Shown: one piece after another, positions 52,493 through 60,678 of the stretch
Position numbering within the stretch: position 1 is the first letter of the stretch
Layout: every line of letters begins with the position of its first letter
Source of the DNA: Bacteroidota bacterium
Lineage (GTDB): Bacteria; Bacteroidota; Bacteroidia; Flavobacteriales_E; Vicingaceae
Reading direction: 5' to 3'
Assembly (NCBI GenBank): GCA_013112545.1
Contig: JABFGJ010000003.1
Location: forward strand, 124,001 to 188,000
Length of the DNA stretch: 64,000 bases
Program-made: the position numbers and the translations under genes
Notes under the pieces: model-generated
The model's database searches: none
What the model saw: the letters and a program-made list of their open reading frames with translations, nothing else
Told to the model about the DNA's origin: nothing

Positions 52493-54261
52493 TTTGATTC
52501 TTTTTTTATTTCTCCACAGTTAAGCATTGAACTTCCAAAATAAGGATTCATTATTTCTTTTTCTTTACTCAGCCAATTCGCTCCTTTATTGTTGTTAGCC
52601 ATTGGGCAATGTTGAATGTAAATGGGATAATTCATCGGCTGAAAAGTTCCGTTCATGCCAATCATCGTTTTTGAAACGCTGACAAAGGAATTTCGAATAT
52701 GTTCAATATCCTTGGCTTCATTTAGTCCAGACCTTAGTTCTTGATTGAAGTTCATCCAAACTTGGTGCGCTTCATCTTTAAATAACTTCATGTCAACTGT
52801 TTTTATAGATTTCTTAAAGTCAATGATTGCTTGATTTGCTGCCAATAAATTGTCCTCAGCCAAGGCATCTTTAAGCTTGAAATAGTTTTCATAAATTGGA
52901 ATTAAAGCCGTTTTAGCTGGAGTATTTAATACGGTCTGTTCACTTTCCATTTCTTTAGAATCATCCATTATCATGCTTCCACCTTCTTGTCCGTGATTGT
53001 GTCCCGTATTCATTTTTCCACCTTCTGGATTCATCATACTACGTTTTCCTGCCAACTGAGCTGCAGCATCAATGCTAAAAGTTCCATTAACTGCAATTTC
53101 ATCTCCTTCTGACAAACCGTTTTTAATAATATATGATTCTCCAAGCGAAACACCTAAATCAACCTCTCGCATCAGGAAATGTAAGCCACTTACTGATGAT
53201 GTTTTTACATATACTACTGAGCGTTCACCAGTCCACATAACCGCAGATTTGGGCACTATAATGGCATTTTCATTTAATTGTAAATTACTTTCAATAGTTG
53301 CAGTAACCAACATTTCAGGTTTTAATTTCAAATTGGAATTGTCAATTTCAATTCTTGCTTTAGCAACCCTTGTTTTCGGATTTATAATTGGGTCAATGAA
53401 ATTTATTTTACCTGTAAATGTTTCATTCACAAATGCCTTTATTTCAAAGTTTACTTGATCACCTTTATTTATCCAAGCCAAGTCTCGCTCATAAATATCT
53501 AACAATACCCATAGTTTTGATAAGTCTGCCACTTCATAAAAGATTTCACCTTGTTTGATATAGTCACCTCTTTTCGCCTTAATTTGAGTAACAAAGCCAT
53601 TTAAGTCTGACAGAACTGGAAATTGATCTATTATTTTACCTGACCTAATTAGTTCATTAATTTGATCTTCAGTTAACTTCCAATTTTTGAGTTTTTCTTT
53701 TGAGGCTCTTAATAATTCAGGCTGTGAATCGCTATTTTTCAACGCAATAAAAAGCTCTTCCTGAGCAGTCACTAATTCAGGAGAGTATAATGCTGCAACT
53801 ACTTGTCCTTTTTTTACACTTTCACCTGTATAGTTTATAATTAGTTGTTCTATTCTTCCAGAGATATGAGACGTTTGAGCATATGTTGCTCGTTCATCAG
53901 GTGCAATTTTTCCTGTTAGCCTTATATGCTTAATAGCGCTTCCCTTACTTACTATAGCTGTTTGAATATTGGCTAATTGCATTGCTGTCGGCGACATTCT
54001 AATCGCATCAGGGCTTTCCTCATAATCTTGATTTACAGAAATAGGAATTAAATCCATCCCACAAATCGGACAATCTCCAGGTTCATTTTTTCTAATTTGT
54101 GGATGCATGGAGCAAGTCCATATTTCGTCATTTGATTCTTCATGTAAATGGGTTGATTCTTCCTTCATCGCATCATTTGAAGATGGTTTTATCAACCAAC
54201 CAATCAAACCTCCGACAAATAATGTCAGGGTAATCAATATCAATTTATTTTTCATAATCAT
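52489..54261 (-). CDS. cusB: CusB-type periplasmic adaptor with N-terminal metal-binding and C-terminal DUF3347 domains
   Basis: A 590-residue membrane-fusion protein. An anchoring helix (about 5-24) is followed by the heavy-metal-binding domain IWTCSMHPQIRKNEPGDC (C50, M52, H53, C64, C67) ending CGMDLIPI. The adaptor core with lipoyl hairpin covers about 95-420. A Met/His/Gly linker (MNPEGGKMNTGHNHGQEGG) leads to a C-terminal DUF3347 domain (about 455-590: IQHCPMA, NPYFGSSMLNCGE). It passes Cu(I)/Ag(I) to CusA and docks CusC. Alternative ATG at 54255. Its stop overlaps the 41-residue gene, and a heptamer array fills the gap before it. Confidence 0.9.
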   Translation of the reverse strand: MIMKNKLILITLTLFVGGLIGWLIKPSSNDAMKEESTHLHEESNDEIWTCSMHPQIRKNEPGDCPICGMDLIPISVNQDYEESPDAIRMSPTAMQLANIQTAIVSKGSAIKHIRLTGKIAPDERATYAQTSHISGRIEQLIINYTGESVKKGQVVAALYSPELVTAQEELFIALKNSDSQPELLRASKEKLKNWKLTEDQINELIRSGKIIDQFPVLSDLNGFVTQIKAKRGDYIKQGEIFYEVADLSKLWVLLDIYERDLAWINKGDQVNFEIKAFVNETFTGKINFIDPIINPKTRVAKARIEIDNSNLKLKPEMLVTATIESNLQLNENAIIVPKSAVMWTGERSVVYVKTSSVSGLHFLMREVDLGVSLGESYIIKNGLSEGDEIAVNGTFSIDAAAQLAGKRSMMNPEGGKMNTGHNHGQEGGSMIMDDSKEMESEQTVLNTPAKTALIPIYENYFKLKDALAEDNLLAANQAIIDFKKSIKTVDMKLFKDEAHQVWMNFNQELRSGLNEAKDIEHIRNSFVSVSKTMIGMNGTFQPMNYPIYIQHCPMANNNKGANWLSKEKEIMNPYFGSSMLNCGEIKKESK

Positions 54262-54267
54262 ATTTTT

Positions 54268-54302
54268 TATCTAACCTCTAATCTCTAACCTCCAGGATCT
54301 AA
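54268..54302. repeat. Heptamer array 1 (cusC/cusB gap)
   Basis: Five in-phase heptamers read on the plus strand TATCTAA, CCTCTAA, TCTCTAA, CCTCCAG, GATCTAA. The last contains the cusC stop (54299-54301, TAG on the minus strand), and the array reaches to six bases before the cusB ATG. It therefore makes up nearly the whole intergenic region. Confidence 0.8.
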
Positions 54303-55630
54303 CCCCCAAAAGTTAAGTACTCTATTTCAGCCAAAGCCACTTGATAGTTTTTTTCAGCAGTTGCTTTGGACATTTGATATTTTAGTAACTGTTGTTGCAT
54401 CCGTAGAACCTCCTCAAATTCCTTAGTAGAATTACTATAGGAAGCATAAAGAAGTTGAATTAATTGTTTCGTTTTTGTAATTTGAGAATTATACAATAGA
54501 ATTAATTCAGTTGATTTATTTAGTTGAAAAGCTGCGTTTTCATAATTGCTTATCAAATCGTTTTCAACAGCTTCTTTTCGATATTCTATCGCTTTCTGAT
54601 TAAGTTGAGATTCTGTTATTGCAGCTTTGTATTTCTTTCTATAAATGGGAAGACTGACCGATATCATAGGCATAAATAAATCATTTCCACTTTTTGGCAT
54701 CGACATGTCTGTACGTTTTCCAATAATGGTATAATCTAAACCAACCCCAAACTGAGGAAGGGCATTCTTTTTAGCTAGCTTTTCACTTTCTAGCAAAGCA
54801 TTTTTCTGAATCTCTAATGATTGAATCATCGGATTTTCTACGAATAGGCTATCTCTTCGGTAATTTATTCCAATTAAAGGGCTGCTGATGGTATCAGGTG
54901 TTTCAATTGAGAATGTATCTGATCGATTTAATAACTGGTTAAATCTGACTGCTAAGGGCCTAAGTTGATCATTTAAAATTTTTAACTCAATCTTAGCATC
55001 TTCAATCATGATATCTACCCGAATTACATCAGCCAAAGCACCTCGATTGTTTTCGTAAGCTGATAGCGCCAATCGTTTATAAGTTTGTAATATTTGTAAG
55101 TTATCTTCTAAAAGTGCAAACTGCTTTTTATATTCATAAATAGGGTAGTAGGCTTTGTTTACTTCCCAAATAAGCTTATTTCTTTCATTTATAAATGTTT
55201 GATATTTCGCTTCAGCCAAATAAGTAGCAATGTTAGCCTTAGACTTAAGGGTCCCAAACCATGGGAAAGTTTGTGTTAAAGAAAGCTTAGCTCGTTGTGC
55301 ACCTACTTTTTTCTCAATAGGACTAATAAAATAACCAAACGATAATCGAGGATCCTCTAGTGCTTTTACTTGATTGACTTGTTGTAATGCAACTTCAAAC
55401 TCTGTGTAGGTAGCCTTTAAACTTGGATTGTTTTCTGCTGCAATCGTTATGTAATTGTCTAGTGGCTTTTGTGCATAAGTAGGCTTTGACGTAATGATTG
55501 AAATTAGGATTATTACTATACAAGAAATTAGAAGTTGGAAGCTAGATTGAATAGAGCTTCCCCAAAAAATACTTTTTTTAATCAACTTACTTAAAACATT
55601 TAATTTTCTTTTTTTGTCCATTTTTTTCAT
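54299..55630 (-). CDS. cusC: TolC-family outer-membrane channel (CusC-type)
   Basis: From the ATG at 55630 the protein has 443 residues; a TTG at 55651 is open but lies at the edge of the repeat array. An unusually long basic N-terminal region (about 30 residues, with many Lys) precedes the signal helix (LLISCIVIILISIITS, ending YAQ). The mature protein shows TolC helices: ENNPSLKATYTEFEVALQQVNQVKALEDPRLSFGY-type region, VPTFPWFG-type turn (LSLTQTFPWFG) and an inner repeat (NPMIQSLEIQKNALLESEK). It forms the outer-membrane outlet for CusBA. It is separated from both neighbours by heptamer arrays. Confidence 0.85.
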   Translation of the reverse strand: MKKMDKKRKLNVLSKLIKKSIFWGSSIQSSFQLLISCIVIILISIITSKPTYAQKPLDNYITIAAENNPSLKATYTEFEVALQQVNQVKALEDPRLSFGYFISPIEKKVGAQRAKLSLTQTFPWFGTLKSKANIATYLAEAKYQTFINERNKLIWEVNKAYYPIYEYKKQFALLEDNLQILQTYKRLALSAYENNRGALADVIRVDIMIEDAKIELKILNDQLRPLAVRFNQLLNRSDTFSIETPDTISSPLIGINYRRDSLFVENPMIQSLEIQKNALLESEKLAKKNALPQFGVGLDYTIIGKRTDMSMPKSGNDLFMPMISVSLPIYRKKYKAAITESQLNQKAIEYRKEAVENDLISNYENAAFQLNKSTELILLYNSQITKTKQLIQLLYASYSNSTKEFEEVLRMQQQLLKYQMSKATAEKNYQVALAEIEYLTFGG

Positions 55631-55651
55631 ACTAAAATAAATTTTCTTCAA

Positions 55652-55756
55652 CTTCTAACTTCTAACTTCTAACTTCTAACTTCTAACTTCTAACTTCTAA
55701 CTTCTAACCTCTAACCTCTAACCTCTAACCTCTAACCTCTAACCTCCAACACCTAA
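55652..55756. repeat. Heptamer array 2 (four-helix-bundle gene/cusC gap)
   Basis: Fifteen consecutive heptamers read on the plus strand as eight CTTCTAA (55652-55707), five CCTCTAA (55708-55742), CCTCCAA and CACCTAA. Two homogenised blocks are separated by a single T/C difference, as expected for slippage expansion. The unit contains TAA on the plus strand and TAG on the minus strand, and a period of seven puts stops in all six frames. The last heptamer contains the TAG (55753-55755) of the restored four-helix-bundle frame. Confidence 0.93.
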
Positions 55757-55802
55757 CTACCGAAACTCGTCCAATTTTGATGTAGCTTATTCAACATTTT
55801 AC

Positions 55803-56120
55803 CTATTTGCTCCAACTCTGAAGTCTTTTTTTATGAACCTTTTCATCGATATACTTGCATTCTAAAGCAAAGTCAATCCAAGTTTGAGATTCAGCACAAG
55901 AACCTAATGAGTGCACTAGATGCTGTTTGAATACACTTTCATAATTTCTTTTTGCCCAACCTTCAGTTATATTTGCGCTTATCGACCTTGAAGAACGAGT
56001 AATCTGACTTGTCAAAGAATAAATTTCTTCTTTCGGAAATTTTCTTGTCATCCAAAAAATATCCATCGCCACCTTAAATGACTTCTTATAAACTTCTAAA
56101 TCTTTATATGACTTAATCAT
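55803..56120 (-). CDS. Four-helix-bundle protein (S23/IVP family), frameshifted near the C-terminus
   Basis: The open frame is 105 residues: IKSYKDLEVYKKSFKVAMDIF, RKFPKEEIYSLTSQITRSSRSISANITEG, HLVHSLGSCAESQTWIDFAL. These mark the four-helix-bundle family first described from 23S rRNA intervening sequences, whose members are usually 115-130 residues. After VHKK the reading frame changes at an A7 run (minus strand, complement of 55825-55831). Adding one A restores KTSELEQIGKMLNKLHQNW and TSFGS with a stop at 55753, total 122 residues, a normal family ending. So the gene carries a one-base deletion or a sequencing error. It lies between cusA and cusC, flanked by heptamer arrays. Its function is unknown. 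Confidence 0.8.
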   Translation of the reverse strand: MIKSYKDLEVYKKSFKVAMDIFWMTRKFPKEEIYSLTSQITRSSRSISANITEGWAKRNYESVFKQHLVHSLGSCAESQTWIDFALECKYIDEKVHKKRLQSWSK

Positions 56121-56143
56121 AACTTTTTATTTAATGTATATAT

Positions 56144-56192
56144 AATCCAACCTCTAACCTCCAATATCCAACTTCCAACCTCCAACATCTAA
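56144..56192. repeat. Heptamer array 3 (cusA/four-helix-bundle gap)
   Basis: Seven in-phase heptamers read on the plus strand AATCCAA, CCTCTAA, CCTCCAA, TATCCAA, CTTCCAA, CCTCCAA, CATCTAA. The last contains the cusA stop (56189-56191). Units are more diverged than in array 2, and the array ends 23 bases before the four-helix-bundle ATG. Confidence 0.8.
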
Positions 56193-59100
56193 ACACCCAA
56201 CTTCTTCTCCTCTCTCCAACTGTATAGCACAGGCGTAATAAAGTAAGTAATGGCCGCTACTATCATTCCTCCAAAAGCAGGGATAGCCATTGGAATCATA
56301 ATGTCAGCACCTCTTCCGGTTGAAGTCAAAACAGGTAAAAGTGCTATAATGGTGGTTGCAGTGGTCATGATAGCCGGCTTGATTCGTTTTAAACCAGCTT
56401 CTCGAACTGCAGCTCTTATTTCGCCAATACTTTTGGTTTTATTTCTTGCCATACTTTGGTCCAAGTATGTTCCGATAAGTACGCCATCATCAGTAGCAAT
56501 TCCAAAAAGTGCAATAAAACCCACCCAAACCGCAACGCTTAAATTGATGGTATGTACTTGAAAGAGGTCTCTCATATTCGTTCCTAAAAAAGAAAAGTCT
56601 AAAAACCAATGTTGGCCATAAAACCAAAGCATTATAAAAGCTCCACTAAAAGCCATTGTTATTCCAGCAAAAATCATAAGTGAAGTGGTGATGGATCTAA
56701 ATTGAAAATATAAAATCAAGAATATGATGACCAATACCAAAGGAACAATGATAGATAATCTTTTTTCAGCTCTGATTTGATTTTCATAGCTTCCTGAGAA
56801 GTTAAAACTGACTCCAGCAGGTACAACCAATTCACCATTTTTAATTTTTTGTTGAATTGCCATCTGTGCATCTTCAACTACTTCAACTTCTGCAAAGCCA
56901 TCTCTTTTGTCCAATAAAACATAACCTACCAAAAATGTGTTCTCACTTTTAATCATTTGTGGGCCTTGTAAATATTCTAAATCAACCAAATCGCCCAAAG
57001 GAATTTGAACACCTAATGGAGTTTCAACAAGAATGTTTTTCAACTTACTTGGGTCATCTCTTAATTCTCGTGGATAACGCACCCTTACTGGGAAGCGCTC
57101 TCTTCCTTCTACAGTAGAGGTAATTTGCATGCCACCAATTGCAACCTCAATGGTTTGCTGAACATCTTCAATGCTTAAACCAAAACGAGCAATTGCATCT
57201 CTATTTATATTTAAATGGATATAGGGTTTCCCTACAATTCGATCGGCAAAAACCGCCTCCTTTTTAACAGAAGGAACTTCCTTTAATATGTTCTCTAATT
57301 GCTGTCCAAAGTCTTCGATAGTTTTAAGGTCCGGTCCAAATACTTTGATTCCCATGGGAGCTCTCATGCCAGTTTGCAACATCACCAATCGAGTCTCAAT
57401 TGGTTGTAGCTTAGGTGCTGAAGTAACTCCAGGTATTTTTGTTACTTTAATAATTTCATCCCAAATATCATCAGGAGATTGAATTTCAGCTCTCCAATTT
57501 CGATAATAACTACCATCTTCATCTACTATTAAGTAATCTACAATTGAACCAAGGTTAATGTTAGGTATCTCTTGCGTCTTAAATTGGAAATCAGAGGTTA
57601 GACGGAATGTGTCTTTATCATTCGCAACCCAATTCTTATTCTTATCCAATTTCCAACTTGCTATATTCAGCAGAAAATTTCCATCCCCATCTACTTTAAA
57701 ACGCTGGCGATGTCCTTTTTCATTTACTTCATATTCTGGTTTGTAATTGATAATGTTTTCATACATGGAGATAGGCGCAGGGTCAAGCGCAGACTCAACT
57801 CTTCCCATCTTCCCCACAGCTAAATCCACTTCAGGAATATTGGCTAACAACATATCCAATTGTTGAATCACTTGTTTGTTCTGTTGCACTCCAGCGTGAG
57901 GCATTGATGTGGGCATCAATAAAAAACTACCCTCATCTAGAGAGGGCATAAATTCTTTGCCAATTCCCGGAAAAGTCTCTTCTGCAGCCATCCAAGTTGA
58001 TGATTCTCTAATTTTCCAACCGACCTTTTCTGAGGAAGTAGCTACAATTCCAAAAACTCGATTGAAACCCAACCACGCCATTGCAGCAAATAAAATAATG
58101 ACTATTGGAATGCTAAGGAATTTCTTTTTATTGGCTAAACACCAATCTAAAATATTGACGTAATTTCTTTCTAATAAAACAAAAAGACCAAGAATAAGCG
58201 CAAGTAGAAGGGTAACAAAGGCGAAATTACTAGCTAAAGATTTGCTTGCTCCCAAAGGCATCCAATAATCAGCAAGAATCCAGGTCACAGAAAATAGGGC
58301 TATAATTACTGCAGCATTATCAATGAACCAATTTTTGTATGTGCCATATTCTTTCAAAAACCAAATTGCACCAAAAGCCAGAAGCGTAAAACCTCCCCAA
58401 GGTGAAACGAAGATTGCAATGAATAAGCCTCCAACAATCAACAAAGTATTAAAGATGATTCCTTTTTTATTTTTATTGATTTTAATTCCAAAAAACCAGT
58501 GAGCAAATGATGGTAGAATAAATAATGCAACAATTAAGGCCGCTAGTAAGGCAAAAGTTTTGGTAAAAGCCAAAGGGCGGAAAAGTTTTCCTTCAGCGGC
58601 TTGCATGGTAAATACAGGAACGAAACTAACAATAGTTGTAGCCACTGCTGTAACAATTGCAGAACTTACTTCTGCAGAACCTTTGTATATGGTGTCAATC
58701 AGCTTTTGTGTTTTGGGCGCTTCCTTTATATGTTGAATTATATTTTCAGAAAGGACAATCCCGAGATCGACCATCGTTCCAATTGCAATAGCAATTCCTG
58801 AAAGTGCCACAATATTTGCATCTACATGAAAGTATCGCATAGCAATAAAAACCATCAATACTGAAATAGGCAATAAACTTGAAATGAGAATTGATGCCCT
58901 TAAATTGAGCACCATTACAATAACGACTAATATGGTAATCAATATCTCTAAAGAAAGGGCTTCTTCTAACGTTCCAATGGTTTCATTGATTAGTTGTGTT
59001 CTATCGTAGAAAGGAACGATGGTTAATTGACTGACTACACCATTTGCTAATGTTTTTTTCGGTAATCCTGAGGCTATTTCGTTCGCTTTTTCCTTTACAT

Positions 59101-60055
59101 TATTTATAACTGCTAAAGGATTTGAGCCATATCTTGCAACCACAACTCCACCAACTACTTCAGCTCCGTCTTTATCCAATAAACCTCTACGGCTGGCAGG
59201 ACCCAAACTCACTACTCCAATGTCTTTTATGGTGATGGGTACATTATCGGAAACAGTAACTACTGCCTTTTCAATGTCTTCGATAGATTTGATGTATCCC
59301 AAACCTCGCACTAAATATTCTGCTTGGTTGATTTCGATTGTTTTAGCACCAACATCACGATTAGACATTTTAACTGCATTCATCACTTTGCTGAGTGGAA
59401 TACCGTAGGTTTGCAGGGCATTTGGATCAACATCTATTTGATATTCCTGAACAAAACCTCCTATGGAAGCCACTTCTGAAACTCCCTCAACAGCACTTAA
59501 TCCGTATTTAACGTAGAAATCTTGAACGGTTCTGATTTCATGTAAATCCCATCCTCCAGTAGGCTTATTATTGCTATCTCTTCCCTCTAAGGTGTACCAA
59601 AATACTTGCCCCAAAGCTGTAGCATCAGGGCCTAAAGCAGGCTGAACATCTTGTGGTAATAGGCCGGAAGGCAAGGAGTTTAGTTTCTCTAAAATTCTTG
59701 ATCGTGACCAATAAAATTCAGTTTTCTCATCGAAAATGATGTAGATACTCGACACCCCAAAAATGGATGAGCTCCGTATAGATTTTACCCCCGGAATTCC
59801 TAGCAAAGCGGTGGTGAGCGGGTAGGTGATTTGGTCTTCAATGTCTTGAGGCGATCTTCCCATCCATTCGGTAAATACGATTTGTTGGTTTTCTCCAATA
59901 TCTGGAATAGCATCAACTGGCACTGGGTCAGAAGGAAGGAAATTTGTTTTCCAGCCAAATGGTGCAGTTACAATTCCCCAGGCAACAATTAGGAGAATAA
60001 TTAGAACGGTTACTAGCTTGTTTTCAAGAAAGTACCTAATTAATTTATTAAGCAT
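56189..60055 (-). CDS. cusA: CusA-type copper/silver RND permease, enlarged
   Basis: A 1288-residue proton-driven pump. The N-terminus PVPVDAIPDIGENQQIVF and helix 4 motif SGIAIAIGTMVDLGIVLSEN are the Cu(I)/Ag(I)-type HME-RND signature, unlike the DFG-x-x-x-DGA motif of the CzcA at 28937. It is about 240 residues longer than E. coli CusA. Roughly 525-625 adds about four hydrophobic segments, and a second insertion of about 100 residues follows NIINYKPEYEVNEK in the periplasmic part, with DGDG and DEDG loops. A Met-rich export path (MPSLDEGSFLLMPTSMPH) is present. It pumps periplasmic or cytosolic Cu(I) out with CusB and CusC. Confidence 0.9.
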   Translation of the reverse strand: MLNKLIRYFLENKLVTVLIILLIVAWGIVTAPFGWKTNFLPSDPVPVDAIPDIGENQQIVFTEWMGRSPQDIEDQITYPLTTALLGIPGVKSIRSSSIFGVSSIYIIFDEKTEFYWSRSRILEKLNSLPSGLLPQDVQPALGPDATALGQVFWYTLEGRDSNNKPTGGWDLHEIRTVQDFYVKYGLSAVEGVSEVASIGGFVQEYQIDVDPNALQTYGIPLSKVMNAVKMSNRDVGAKTIEINQAEYLVRGLGYIKSIEDIEKAVVTVSDNVPITIKDIGVVSLGPASRRGLLDKDGAEVVGGVVVARYGSNPLAVINNVKEKANEIASGLPKKTLANGVVSQLTIVPFYDRTQLINETIGTLEEALSLEILITILVVIVMVLNLRASILISSLLPISVLMVFIAMRYFHVDANIVALSGIAIAIGTMVDLGIVLSENIIQHIKEAPKTQKLIDTIYKGSAEVSSAIVTAVATTIVSFVPVFTMQAAEGKLFRPLAFTKTFALLAALIVALFILPSFAHWFFGIKINKNKKGIIFNTLLIVGGLFIAIFVSPWGGFTLLAFGAIWFLKEYGTYKNWFIDNAAVIIALFSVTWILADYWMPLGASKSLASNFAFVTLLLALILGLFVLLERNYVNILDWCLANKKKFLSIPIVIILFAAMAWLGFNRVFGIVATSSEKVGWKIRESSTWMAAEETFPGIGKEFMPSLDEGSFLLMPTSMPHAGVQQNKQVIQQLDMLLANIPEVDLAVGKMGRVESALDPAPISMYENIINYKPEYEVNEKGHRQRFKVDGDGNFLLNIASWKLDKNKNWVANDKDTFRLTSDFQFKTQEIPNINLGSIVDYLIVDEDGSYYRNWRAEIQSPDDIWDEIIKVTKIPGVTSAPKLQPIETRLVMLQTGMRAPMGIKVFGPDLKTIEDFGQQLENILKEVPSVKKEAVFADRIVGKPYIHLNINRDAIARFGLSIEDVQQTIEVAIGGMQITSTVEGRERFPVRVRYPRELRDDPSKLKNILVETPLGVQIPLGDLVDLEYLQGPQMIKSENTFLVGYVLLDKRDGFAEVEVVEDAQMAIQQKIKNGELVVPAGVSFNFSGSYENQIRAEKRLSIIVPLVLVIIFLILYFQFRSITTSLMIFAGITMAFSGAFIMLWFYGQHWFLDFSFLGTNMRDLFQVHTINLSVAVWVGFIALFGIATDDGVLIGTYLDQSMARNKTKSIGEIRAAVREAGLKRIKPAIMTTATTIIALLPVLTSTGRGADIMIPMAIPAFGGMIVAAITYFITPVLYSWREEKKLGV

Positions 60056-60142
60056 ATCAATAGATTATAATAATGAACAATGATTGTTCTTAGCTTTTGG
60101 AAAGCTTCACTTCTCTGCAAAATAGCAAAGTGTCTATTGATT

Positions 60143-60562
60143 CTATAAACGGAAAATTTGAAAAAGAATTTGAGAATTACCCTTGATTAATGGAGGAGGA
60201 GGGATTTGATAATCAGCAACACTTACCTTTTCTAAAGTAAGTAAGCCAGATTCAATCAGTGTATATAACTGTATGAAATCAATTTGATTATTTGAGATGT
60301 TGTTTTTCTGATTAAAATTGTCATTTACTTGAATGACTTGTGATTGATCTTTGCAACACGATTGTTTCGAAAATTGGTCGTGGTGTTTGGTAGCTTCACA
60401 AGTTGATGATCCCACTGACTCCATTCCACAGCTTAAATTTGCTTTTGCTAATGAAATTGAACTTTCAGATATAAATCCTCCACAAAAATGCACAGATACT
60501 GCAAAGCCCACTTGGCTGCTTAACAGTATTAAAGAAAGAAATAGTGCCATTATTTTTTTCAT
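60143..60562 (-). CDS. HYC_CC_PP family small exported protein
   Basis: From the ATG at 60562 the protein has 139 residues; a frame 31 codons longer is open but overlaps the promoter box. A signal peptide (1-21) is followed by the family's three marks: V-H-F-C-G-G (H25, C27; the family name has H-Y-C), SCCKD in the middle, and PPPPLIKG near the C-terminus. Further Cys residues (SCGMES, STCEATKHH) suit copper binding. These proteins are typical neighbours of copper genes in Bacteroidota. Chaperone or sensor roles are inferred. It sits between copA and cusA. Confidence 0.82.
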   Translation of the reverse strand: MKKIMALFLSLILLSSQVGFAVSVHFCGGFISESSISLAKANLSCGMESVGSSTCEATKHHDQFSKQSCCKDQSQVIQVNDNFNQKNNISNNQIDFIQLYTLIESGLLTLEKVSVADYQIPPPPLIKGNSQILFQIFRL

Positions 60563-60567
60563 TGCAT

Positions 60568-60575
60568 CAAATTTA
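60568..60575 (-). promoter_or_regulatory. -7 box before the HYC_CC_PP gene, apparently leaderless
   Basis: The minus strand reads TAAATTTG, five bases, then ATG at 60562. It would be an internal promoter of the copper operon just upstream of cusA. No clear -33 element. Confidence 0.48.
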
Positions 60576-60678
60576 CTAATTATTGAGTGAATCGATTTTA
60601 TAGTATTCTGCCAATAATTTATAATATTTTTTCTAAAACTTATCCAAAGTTTCAAACTTTGGATAAGTTAGCATTGCT

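Noticed and set aside
55640-55760. CRISPR array or telomere-like end
   Set aside because: Repeats are contiguous 7-mers without spacers and lie inside an operon; no cas genes or replicon end are present.
55803-56120. Avd-like component of a diversity-generating retroelement
   Set aside because: The four-helix fold fits, but no reverse transcriptase, template repeat or variable repeat is found nearby.
60563-60655. 31-codon N-terminal extension of the HYC_CC_PP protein
   Set aside because: It would place a basic helical stretch before the signal peptide and would be translated through the -7 box at 60568.
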